Shown: positions 10,091 through 18,622 of the stretch, piece after piece | Numbering within the stretch: position 1 is the stretch's first letter | How the letters are laid out: every line of letters begins with the position of its first letter | DNA from: Blastocatellia bacterium | GTDB taxonomy: Bacteria > Acidobacteriota > Blastocatellia > Chloracidobacteriales > JADJPF01 | Length of the DNA stretch: 64,000 bases | Assembly (NCBI GenBank): GCA_016713405.1 | Contig: JADJPF010000001.1 | Coordinates: 62,001-126,000, forward strand | Reading direction: 5' to 3' | Made by a program: the position numbers and the translations under genes | The notes under the pieces: generated by a model | Database searches by the model: none | Seen by the model: only the letters and a program-made list of their open reading frames with translations | What the model was told of the DNA's origin: nothing

Positions 10091-10606
10091 TTACAAAAGC
10101 ATATCAATATATGCGTTAGCAATTAGATCATTTGATGCTATTTCTAAATAACGCATCAAATCTGCCACCAAACTTTTAGCAATATCAATGTCTTCTCTAG
10201 GGCTTAAAACATATTCTAGTTCTAAAAAGTTTCCTAACCCTGCTACTTGGTCTAAATGTATTCGGGTTTGCCCTGTTTTATAAAGTAGACGCTTTTTTTC
10301 TACTATTCCAATTACTCCTAAAGCTTTAGAAAGTGCTGCTTGCATAGCTAAAGGTTCAGTAGTTTTAGCTATAATGTAGCTAGATTCTTTAGCTTTTATA
10401 GTATTTTCCCTTTGGTAATGTATCAACTCGCCATGGTCGTCCTGGAAAATTCTTAATTTTAATCTACCATTTTGAGCAGGAAAAAATATATCTTTTTGTA
10501 CTAATATTTCTTCTGGTGTGTCGCTAAGTGCTATTACTAGCTGATATAATTTTTGCCAATCAGATATTTTTGCTTTAATTTCTATATTTCTAGCTACATC
10601 TGGCAT
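10091..10606 (-). CDS. CYTH-domain protein (class IV adenylate cyclase/triphosphatase-like)
   Basis: A 171-residue protein of the size of stand-alone CYTH (CyaB/thiamine-triphosphatase) proteins. It has the N-terminal EIKAK motif (residues 9-13), alternating charged residues in GRLKLRIF, KKRLLYKTGQTRIHLD in the middle, and ELEYVL plus a terminal AYIDMLL, as expected of the triphosphate tunnel fold. These enzymes bind organic triphosphates or polyphosphate with divalent metals. Whether this one makes cAMP or hydrolyses a triphosphate cannot be decided from sequence. It diverges from radA across a 163-bp spacer. Confidence 0.75.
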   Translation of the reverse strand: MPDVARNIEIKAKISDWQKLYQLVIALSDTPEEILVQKDIFFPAQNGRLKLRIFQDDHGELIHYQRENTIKAKESSYIIAKTTEPLAMQAALSKALGVIGIVEKKRLLYKTGQTRIHLDQVAGLGNFLELEYVLSPREDIDIAKSLVADLMRYLEIASNDLIANAYIDMLL

Positions 10607-10769
10607 ATATACTTAGTATTAATATTTGGCTAAACATTACATTTTATGTTTTATAACTGCCAAACAAGTATAATCTTTAACTACATTGGCTCAAAGCAAT
10701 ATTTTAATAAAATTTTTTATCTGCACGGATAGCTTGCACCATTTTATTGATGCTGTAATTATTTTTCTT

Positions 10770-12121
10770 ATGGTAAAAGATAAAACCGTTTATTCTTGTC
10801 AACAATGTGGCTTTCAAAGCAAAAAATGGTTAGGTAAATGTCCTGATTGCGCTGCATGGAATAGTTTAGTAGAAGAACGTGAAACTAAAAGCAGTGCTGT
10901 ACGCCTAGCACCTACTAGCACAATTGCTGCAAACTACCAAGATATTTCTAGTCAAGATAATAGCCGTGTTTCTACAGGTATAGTGGAATTTGACCGTGTT
11001 TTAGGTGGTGGAATTGTTCCAGGAAGTCTAGTTTTAATAGGTGGTGATCCTGGGATTGGTAAATCTACTTTACTTTTACAAGTAGCTGAAAAGCTTAGTC
11101 AATCGGAACAAAAAGTTCTTTATGTGAGCGGGGAAGAATCAGAAAAACAGATTAAACTTCGTGGTCAACGTCTTGGGATTGACCTAAAAATCTTTTTTTA
11201 GTACCTGAAACTTGCTTAGAGAAAGTTTTAGATGAAGTCGCCCATCATAAACCTTTTTGTATAATTGTTGATTCAGTACAAACAGTTTATTCAGAAAAAA
11301 TAGATTCTGCGCCAGGGGGAATTTCTCAAATTCGTGAGGTAGCAGGACAATTTTTAGTTCAAGCTAAAAATAAAAATATTACAATTTTTCTAATAGGGCA
11401 TGTTACTAAAGAAGGAATGCTAGCTGGGCCAAAAGCCCTAGAACATATTGTTGATACAGTGCTTTATTTTGAAGGGGAGCATCATCATAATCATCGGATT
11501 GTTAGGGCTGTAAAAAATCGTTTTGGCCCAGCTAATGAGCTAGGAATTTTTGAAATGACTGGCTCAGGGCTAATAGCAGTAAAAAACGCTTCTGAACTTT
11601 TCTTAAAACAACGTCCTGTTGGCGTTGCTGGATCTGTAGTACTGGCTTGTATGGAGGGGACACGTCCAATTTTAGTAGAAATACAAGCTTTAGTAACTTC
11701 TAGTAATTATGGTAATGGGCGACGGATGGCACAAGGAGTAGATCAAAACCGAGTAGCATTACTAATAGCTATGTTAGAAAAACGTGCTGGATTTCATCTA
11801 TATGGAGCAGATGTATTTGTTAATGTTGCTGGTGGAATTATTTTAGATGAGCCAGCAGCAGACCTTGGAATTGTTGCAGCCATTATTTCTAGCTTTAAGA
11901 ATATTCCTATAGAGCCTTCTATTGCTGTTTTTGGTGAGGTTGGTTTAGCTGGGGAAGTTCGTTCTTCTGCTCAACCTAGTGTTAGGTTAAGGGAAGTGTC
12001 TGCAATGGGTCTAGGCAAATGTTTAATGCCAGCTAATAATGCAAGTGGAATTGAATCTCCTAGTAATGTTGAGGTAGTAGCAATACGTTCTGTTATAGAT
12101 TTACTAGATGAACTTTTTTGA
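10770..12121 (+). CDS. radA: DNA repair protein RadA (frameshifted in this sequence)
   Basis: RadA promotes branch migration in recombinational repair. The N-terminal zinc finger (CQQCG and CPDC), Walker A (GGDPGIGKST), the RadA-specific KNRFG motif and the Lon-protease-like C-terminal domain are all present. The frame stops at 11201 after GIDLKIFF; adding one T to the T7 run at 11193-11199 gives KIFFLVPETCLEKVL and continues unbroken to 12121, for about 451 residues, normal for RadA. The ATG at 10770 is chosen because it directly precedes the zinc-finger region; the upstream TTG would add an unrelated 28 residues. A TATAAT lies at 10669-10674. The order radA, PIN-TRAM, ispD is a known bacterial arrangement. 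Confidence 0.9.
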
Positions 12122-12170
12122 TAAATAAGTATATCCTCTTATATTCGGCTAATTCTTAGCTAATTCAGAT

Positions 12171-12199
12171 TTTAGCAAACATATTTTACTTGCTATAAT
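12171..12199 (+). promoter_or_regulatory. Possible sigma-70 promoter before the PIN-TRAM gene
   Basis: A perfect TATAAT at 12194-12199 lies 17 bp after TTTAGC at 12171-12176. The minus-35 match is weak, but the position in the 223-bp spacer upstream of the PIN-TRAM/ispD/histidine-kinase genes is sensible. Confidence 0.35.
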
Positions 12200-12344
12200 A
12201 AAGCAAAACCTACATAAAAAGCTTTCAAACTTAATAACAATAATAAAATACAATTAGCGGAAAACAATCAACCTGTCTAAAAATTATTCTTAAAGTGACT
12301 TTTCTAACTTTACGACCGGGGCAGTACAAGTTTAACAAATATTT

Positions 12345-13541
12345 GTGCTGAAAAACTTAATGAATTTTGACGTAAATTTAATCCGTTTTGGTTTTCTCTT
12401 AGCATTGGCTGGAGCAAGTTATTTTTTGCAACAACCAATTACTAATAGTGCAATTTTATCCTTTATAGTTGGTCTTATATTAGCATCTGGAATTATTTTT
12501 TTTGAAACTCGCATTCGTCGTGCTTCTATTAAAACTCTAATAGGTGGAGCTATAGGTTCAATACTTGGCATCATTGGTGCTTCGTTAATTGGTTTTTTAA
12601 TTTCTGTACAAGGAGAGATTTCACATCAGGTTAAAGCTTATGTGACATTTTTACTAATAATGTTTATGGGGTATGTTGGTTTAATTGTTGGAGCTATTAA
12701 GGGAGATTACCTGGATTTATCAATTCTTGGTGGTTTATTTCGTAGCGATGGGACAGGAAAAAATCAACATTTAATCCTTGATACTAGTGTAATTATTGAT
12801 GGCCGTGTTGCTGATATAGCCGAAACAGGCTTTTTAGGGGGTCAATTAGTAATTCCACAATTTATGTTACGTGAACTTCAACAAGTAGCTGATAGTGGGG
12901 ACTCAGCCAAACGTAACCGGGGCCGTCGAGGTTTAGATATTTTACAACGTGTACAGAAAAATCATAACCTAGATGTTTTGGTATCAGATATTGATTTTCC
13001 AGATATTAGAGAAGTAGACCTTAAACTAATTGAGCTAGCTAAACAATTAAATGGCAAAATTGTCACTAATGATTTTAACTTAAATAAAGTAGCCCAACTT
13101 CGAGGTGTTGCTGTACTTAATATTAATGAGCTAGCTAATGCTCTTAAACCGGTTGTTTTACCGGGTGAAACAATGAAAGTCTTTGTCTTAAAAGAAGGTA
13201 AGGAATACAACCAAGGTGTAGCTTATCTTGATGATGGGACAATGGTAGTAATTGATAATGCTCGGCGTTCAATTGGAAGAAATATAGAGATTAGTGTCAC
13301 TAGTGTACTTCAAACAACTGCGGGAAAAATGATTTTTGGTCGTTATATGGGCAGCGAAGATGGTCGCTCTACTCCTTCAGATGGACGTGTTTTGGATGGT
13401 CGAACTACTCCCCCTGATGGTAGGGTAATAGCACCAGAATTGCGTAACAATGAAAATCGTTCTATCTCACCAGATCGTGGTGATGTGCGAAATACACCTA
13501 CAACACCAGTGCATAATTCTAGTAAATATCGTGTAGAGTAA
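12345..13541 (+). CDS. PIN-TRAM domain membrane protein (YacL-like)
   Basis: About 398 residues. Four hydrophobic segments fill residues 10-125. A PIN nuclease-like domain begins at LILDTSVIIDGR (acidic residues for metal binding) and runs to the KIVTNDFNLNKVA region. A TRAM domain, a predicted RNA-binding fold, starts near MKVFVLKEGKEYNQGVAYLDDGT. Such proteins are likely membrane-tethered RNases. The last 60 residues are an unusual hydrophilic tail with DGR repeats (DGRSTPSDGRV, DGRTTPPDGRV). The start could be GTG at 12345 or ATG at 12360; neither has a clear ribosome-binding site. ispD follows 26 bp later. Confidence 0.85.
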   Translation: MLKNLMNFDVNLIRFGFLLALAGASYFLQQPITNSAILSFIVGLILASGIIFFETRIRRASIKTLIGGAIGSILGIIGASLIGFLISVQGEISHQVKAYVTFLLIMFMGYVGLIVGAIKGDYLDLSILGGLFRSDGTGKNQHLILDTSVIIDGRVADIAETGFLGGQLVIPQFMLRELQQVADSGDSAKRNRGRRGLDILQRVQKNHNLDVLVSDIDFPDIREVDLKLIELAKQLNGKIVTNDFNLNKVAQLRGVAVLNINELANALKPVVLPGETMKVFVLKEGKEYNQGVAYLDDGTMVVIDNARRSIGRNIEISVTSVLQTTAGKMIFGRYMGSEDGRSTPSDGRVLDGRTTPPDGRVIAPELRNNENRSISPDRGDVRNTPTTPVHNSSKYRVE

Positions 13542-13567
13542 AGTTAAAGCTCTCGAGTAGACGACAA

Positions 13568-14284
13568 ATGAATATTGCAGTTATTCCTGCTGGCGGACAA
13601 GGCCGGCGTATGCAAAGTAGTAATACATCACCTAGTAAACAATTTCTGTCTCTAGGTGGTGTACCTTTAATAGTCCATACCCTACGACAATTTGAAAAAT
13701 GCTCAGATATTGATGCAATTTTGGTTGCCCTGCCTATTCAAGCGGTAGATGATGGTGTTTTGTCTAAGCTGTGCCAAGAGTATGAATTAAAAAAAGTTCT
13801 CCCGGCTGTTGTAGGTGCAACGGAACGCCAACTTTCTATTTTTGCAGCTTTAGATTTTATTGCTAATTCACCGCTACACGAAAAAGTAGAAATAGTTGCT
13901 ATTCATGACGCGGTACGGCCATTTGTTACAGCAAAATTAATTAGTAAATCTATAGCAGTAGCTCGCGAAACAGGCGCAGCACTTTGCGCTTTAGCTGCTA
14001 CGGATACAATTAAAGAAGTAGTTAATGGAAAAGTTTTACGCACATTACCACGCGCTAATATTTATCAAGCACAAACACCACAAACATTTCGTTATTCATT
14101 GATTTTAGAAGCACATAGAAGAGCAGTAGCAGAAAACTTTTTTGCTACCGATGATGCAATGTTGATGGAGTGGATAGGCCACACAGTAACTATAGTTGAA
14201 GGTCTAGCAGAAAATATAAAAATTACTAAACCTGCGGATCTAGCTTTAGCCGAATTTCTTTTATCACAACTTAAAGAAGAATAG
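13568..14284 (+). CDS. ispD: 2-C-methyl-D-erythritol 4-phosphate cytidylyltransferase
   Basis: IspD converts MEP and CTP to CDP-ME in the non-mevalonate isoprenoid pathway. At 238 residues it has the usual length. Signatures are the nucleotide loop AVIPAGGQGRRM at the N terminus, IHDAVRPFV near residue 116, QAQTPQTFRY and TDDAMLMEW. It follows the PIN-TRAM gene by 26 bp and precedes the histidine kinase by 8 bp, so the three probably share a transcript. ispF, often next to ispD, is not present here. Confidence 0.93.
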   Translation: MNIAVIPAGGQGRRMQSSNTSPSKQFLSLGGVPLIVHTLRQFEKCSDIDAILVALPIQAVDDGVLSKLCQEYELKKVLPAVVGATERQLSIFAALDFIANSPLHEKVEIVAIHDAVRPFVTAKLISKSIAVARETGAALCALAATDTIKEVVNGKVLRTLPRANIYQAQTPQTFRYSLILEAHRRAVAENFFATDDAMLMEWIGHTVTIVEGLAENIKITKPADLALAEFLLSQLKEE

Positions 14285-14292
14285 CTAGACTA

Positions 14293-16970
14293 ATGAAAAG
14301 ACAATATTTATGGTTTAATGACTATAAATTAAATCTACTTGCTAACAAAAGCTTTTATTGGTTGTTAGTGTTTGTATTAGCATGTTTACCTATTTTTTTC
14401 TTACTGTATGTAAGTTTTAATGCTCAAGCTGATGAGCTAAAACCTATTTTGGAATTAACAGATAACCAAGGCAAATATAACCTTAGCCCCTATTTAGACA
14501 TTTTAGAAGATAAAGATAAATCATTAACAATTGATGACATAGCATCAAAAAAATTTGATTCAAATTTTAAACATAATCAGCAATCTGTTCCAACTCTTGG
14601 GTTTACAAAATCTGCTATTTGGTTACGCCTAAAAATAGAAAATAAATCTAGCCAAGAAAAAACCTGGTTACTTGAAATAAACTTTCCAAGGTTAAATCAA
14701 GCTCAAGTGTTTTTACCAAATAAATCTAGTGATGGGACGCTCTCTTTTACTCAAAAAACTATTGGTAGCTCTTTTGCTTTTTCTAAAAGAGAGGTTAAAC
14801 ATCAAAATCTGGTTTTTAAGCTTCCAATACCTCAACAAGAACAAATAATTATTTACTTAAGAGTAGAATCTTCTAGCACAAAAGTTATTCCTCTAACTCT
14901 TTGGCAGACAGAATATTTTACAGAAAATAACTTAAAAAATTTACTTTTTTTGGGTATTTACTATGGCATTTTCTTGGGCCTTATTACTTATCATATATTT
15001 TTGTATATAACTATTCGAGACCCTATTTATTTTTTCTATGTAATGCGTATTAGTACAGTTGGAGTAGTACAATTTGCATTTGATGGATTAGCTGCACAAT
15101 ATTTATGGCCTAATTCAACAAGTTTAACTAATCATGTTATACAAATTTCTGTTGGTCTTATTGGAGTTTGGGCCGTTTTTGTTGGAAGAACTTATCTTTG
15201 TTTAAGAGAAAACTTACCATCATTTGATAAACCAACTAAATTTCTTATTATTTGGTTTGCTTTGCTCACTTTTATATCATTATTTTTCTATCGTCCACTT
15301 GTTCCATTTTTAAATAACTTTAGTAGCATTATTTTATTATCAATACTTATTTTTGCGGCTGTTTTATGTATTAAAAAGAAATTTAACCCAGCCTGGTATT
15401 ATTTGATTTCTTTATCAACTTTTGGATTAAGTGGAATTATTACGGCATTAAGAAATAGTGGTGTTATTGTAGATACTTTTTTTGTCCATTATATTTTACA
15501 TTTTGCAACAGCAATAGAGGTTGTACTTCTTTCTTTGGGTTTAGCTGCTCGTATTAGAACGCTACAAAAGGCTAAAGAATACGCGGAAACCAATGCTAGA
15601 TTAAAGGAAAAGGATGCTGAGATTTTTAGCTTACGTAATGTTGAATTAACACAAGCAAATGCTAGGCTAAAAGAACTAGACCAAATTAAAAGTACTTTTA
15701 CCGCAATGCTTGTTCATGACTTAAAATCTCCTCTTTCTGTAGTTAAAGCTACATTAGAAATTTTGTCTGAAGATGAAACTGTTGATAAAGAAAATAAGTC
15801 TTTAATAGTTGCCTCTGAACGTAGTGTTAACAAAATTCTTACCTTAGTTAGAGAAGTTTTAGAACTCTACCGTTCAGATTCTCAAGACATAAAATTAGAT
15901 TTTCAAGAAATTGAGGCTCAAAATTTACTTTATGATTGTTTTCAAGCTGCACAACTTTCAGCTACTTCAAATAAAATTCAAGTGGAACTAAATATAAAAG
16001 AAGAGTTGCCTAAAATTATTGTTGATATAGTTAAACTTGAAAGGGTTTTAGCTAATTTGCTTTCAAATGCAATTAAATTTACCCCTGATCAAGGAAAAAT
16101 AACTATAGAAGCTTGTTTAATAACAAAGGAAAGCGAAACATTTTTGCAAATTTCTATTAAAGATACAGGTGAAGGTATTCCAACAGAAGCAATTCCAAGT
16201 TTGTTTGAACCCTATCGACAAGCTGAATCAAGAAAAAAGGCTCTGGTGTAGGGTTAGGTTTAGCTATAGTTAAACGTATTATTAATGCTCATAATGGAAC
16301 AATTTCTATTAATAGCCAATTAGGTGTTGGTAGCACTTTTATAGTACAAATTCCAATAATGCCTAAAGAAAAATCTGACACTAGCATTTCACCCCTAGAA
16401 AAACCTTTAGAAAAAAGCTTTTCACCTAGTCAAATTAGACCAAAAATTTCTACTTCACCTATAGAAGAAACTAGAATCTACACAACCAACCAACCTCAAG
16501 CAGAACCAAAACCAGAAGTGTTAATTTTGCTTGTTGAAGATGAAAAAATGAATCAATTAATAGTAAAAAGACAACTTCAACAGTTAGGTTATAAACTTGA
16601 TATAGCAGAAAATGGTTTAGACGCATTAAAAATGCTATCTAAAAAAGCTTATCAAGTAATTTTTATGGATTGTAATATGCCTATTATGGATGGCTATAAA
16701 GCTACAGTAGAAATTCGACGCTTAGAATCTGAACACAATAAATCTAATAGTACTAAAAAACATATCCCGATTATTGCCTTAACTGCTAGTGATGCACAGT
16801 ATCCAGAAAAGTTCTTTCAAGCTGGCATGGATGACTTTTTAGAAAAACCCTTTCAAATTAACCAGTTTATAGCAATTTTAGAAAAATGGCTGTTTCAAAA
16901 ATACCTACATCGTAATATTGACACTCCAAAGCCTAAAGGCATTGGATTCTTTTGGTCGCTAAGGAAGTAG
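14293..16970 (+). CDS. Hybrid histidine kinase, 7TMR-DISM sensor plus receiver (frameshifted)
   Basis: About 892 residues after repair of one frameshift. Order of domains: membrane segment; periplasmic 7TMR-DISM extracellular domain (residues about 55-200); seven-helix 7TMR-DISM membrane domain (about 215-415); coiled coil; HisKA with the phospho-acceptor His in MLVHDLKSPLS; HATPase with N box LANLLSNAIKF; Ser/Pro-rich linker; receiver domain with LLVEDE, phospho-acceptor Asp in FMDCNMPIMDGY and Lys in LEKPFQ. The frame breaks at 16251; one more A in the A6 run at 16233-16238 gives RKKGSGVGLGLAIVK, the G2 box that is otherwise missing. The TnpB element lies immediately downstream and may have altered the last codons. 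Confidence 0.85.
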
Positions 16971-17130
16971 TCAGAAAGGCTCACACCTACTGTTAGAAAC
17001 AGTCCAACCGCTTCCAAGCCATAAAAGCATCACCCATCAGCACAACTTGCGTGGATTAAGGGGTGGCCGGTGTCAGCGGCTCTACTACGTCTAGCTAAGT
17101 TTTTCAACTTCACAGGTCGTAGATACTTTA
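16970..17130 (-). ncRNA. Candidate TnpB guide RNA (omega RNA) region at element right end
   Basis: Omega RNAs overlap the 3' end of tnpB and run to the right end of the element. Here the minus-strand sequence past the TnpB zinc-finger region is GC-richer than its surroundings and structured, including ACTGTT-TCT-AACAGT and a GTGCTGATGGGTGATGC block. It lies between the last TnpB codons and the histidine-kinase stop codon. Boundaries are guesses; no guide or target was verified. Confidence 0.35.
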
Positions 17131-18289
17131 CTTTTCCTTTAGGAATAAGGAAATTGGGTTTAATTTCACCCTTATTGAGGTATTTGTTTAGCAAGTTAAT
17201 TGCTCCTACCTCATCTCGAATGCCTACAAATTTACACTTTCTACAGTGATATTGTCGGCCTATAGGCTTATGTTTGTTACCACAAGCCGGACACGTCTTA
17301 GTTGTATAAGACTCATTATATTCTTCTAATTCTATTCCAAAGATGGCTAGTTTATACCTAAGATATGCTACAAATAATCCTAAACTTAATAACCCCATTT
17401 CTTGGTTTAATCTTCGGGATGTTTTATCTTTCTTCCCTCTATTTATTTGCGTTATATCACCTACTACTAGCTTTGATACTTCTTTTGCCTTACAGAAATT
17501 TACTAATTCATTTGCTGCTTTGTGAAGTAGGTCTTTAGTTTGATTTTCTGCTTTATTTAGTATTTTATACTTAGCTTTTGAAGTTTAGTCCAACGCTTAG
17601 AATGTTTTTGACAACGAGATTGAAGTTGAGAGATTTCTGCTAATGCTTTAGCTTTTCCTTGATTGATGCTTCTAAGACCTCGCCCTACTACTGCTAGAGA
17701 ATCTTGACCATCTGTTACTACTGATAAATGTATTGAACCTAAATCACTTGTTGCTATTTTCTCATTAGCTGGTTTTGTTACTTCAACTTGATTTTGGATA
17801 GTCAAAAGCAATTTACCAAAAGCTAACTCTGCTTGTACTATTTTTCCTTCTGGCAAGTCTTTTGGCAAACGGATGCAAATTCCTAATTGTCTTTTTCTGC
17901 TGTGAGGGTCTATTCCCATTGGTAGTATTATGTAGTTATTCTCTACTTTTATGTGTTGGCCTTTCCAGATAGGGTTAAAGTAGTTCTTTTTCTTATATGG
18001 GTAGCGAGCGTGTTTTTCTCCATTTGCTCTATTGACGCGAGTTGTTTCAATATTTGCAAAGAATTTAGCTATTAATGCTTGGATGGCTTGACTGTGTAGG
18101 CAGAATTTCCTTGCAAAATGTTTTCAAATTGGGATTGAGTAGGCCATTTTTACTTCTTTTCCTAAACCACAAGTGCAGTTTTACCATTCTATTCCATAAG
18201 CGAGCCGCTTCTATTCTGGCATCTGTCATTTGTTGCCAAGTTCTACTTGGTACTTGTAGCTCTATTTGGATTACTCTATTTGCTTTCAT
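17030..18289 (-). pseudogene. tnpB: TnpB-like RNA-guided nuclease (OrfB), frame-broken
   Basis: Three open segments join into about 420 residues when one A is added (minus strand) at 18147-18151, 18106-18108 and 17576-17579. The order is an N-terminal wedge-like region (MKANRVIQIELQ), the RuvC I Asp in IATSDLGSIHLS, the RuvC II strand LVVGDITQINRG, a zinc finger CPACG and CRKC, and the RuvC III Asp in GIRDEVGAINLL. At the usual RuvC II Glu position there is VVGD, while an alternative Glu lies in NESYTTKTC just before the zinc finger, as described for the rearranged TnpB/Fanzor group. The breaks may be sequencing errors or real decay. Confidence 0.75.
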
Positions 18290-18349
18290 TTTTCTATTAT
18301 ATTATGCTATTATTCTTACGTCAATATTTATTATTTATTTATTTCACTG

Positions 18350-18513
18350 CCGCAATTCATCCCACGCCTAAAGATTTTAGTATCTACACATGTTACATCG
18401 AATATTGAAAATAAAGAACTTAGCAGAAATTAATGTTAAAATTAAATCTTCTAAACAAAACACTTACAAATTTGTGTAGATACTAAAACCTAAAGACGTG
18501 GGTTTTCTTGCGG
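18350..18513 (+). mobile_element. IS200/IS605-type end hairpin interrupted by an insertion
   Basis: Outer arms CCGCAA (18350-18355) and TTGCGG (18508-18513) and inner arms CCCACG (18361-18366) and CGTGGG (18497-18502) form a nested palindrome typical of IS200/IS605 right ends (AATTCATCCCACG... GTGGGTTTTCTTGCGG). Removing the 114-bp insertion and one 8-bp duplicate gives the compact hairpin CCCACGCCTAAAGACGTGGG. No transposase reads toward this end on the plus strand, so it is probably a relic of a separate element. Confidence 0.6.
18375..18488. mobile_element. 114-bp MITE-like element with 16-bp TIRs and 8-bp TSD
   Basis: Perfect terminal inverted repeats, TTTTAGTATCTACACA at 18375-18390 and its complement at 18473-18488, flank an AT-rich 82-bp core with no coding capacity. 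The sequence CCTAAAGA occurs on both sides (18367-18374 and 18489-18496), the expected 8-bp target duplication. The target was the loop of an IS-end hairpin. The mobilising transposase is not in this window. Confidence 0.8.
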
Positions 18514-18523
18514 AAGATTTGTA

Positions 18524-18591
18524 AGAAGGCAGTTAAACAATCTTTTCCTAAGAGATTATAAGAAGTAAAAGAAATTGTTTAACTGCCTTCT
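18524..18591. terminator. Long perfect inverted repeat downstream of the surface-protein gene
   Basis: AGAAGGCAGTTAAACAAT at 18524-18541 is perfectly complementary to 18574-18591, with a 32-nt purine-rich spacer that can pair further (CTTTT with AAAAG). It lies 32 bp past the stop codon of the large surface protein. It could terminate that transcript, though no clean T tract follows, or be another small palindromic mobile sequence. Confidence 0.45.
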
Positions 18592-18622
18592 ACAGCATTA
18601 CATATCTTAAATTAAAGTTCTT

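Larger units (their letters stand above)
16970..18300 (-). mobile_element. IS605/IS1341-like element carrying only a tnpB-type gene
   Basis: The TnpB-like gene lies directly after the histidine-kinase stop codon. No TnpA Y1 transposase is present, so this looks like a stand-alone tnpB (IS1341-type) element or a relic. Exact ends cannot be set: TnpB elements lack terminal inverted repeats. A hairpin typical of an IS200/IS605 right end lies at 18350-18513, just upstream of the tnpB start and in the opposite orientation, so more than one element may have inserted here. Confidence 0.6.

Noticed and set aside
16359..16970. A stand-alone response regulator
   Set aside because: Its upstream part is the ATPase G2 region of the histidine kinase in another frame, so it is the receiver of one hybrid protein.
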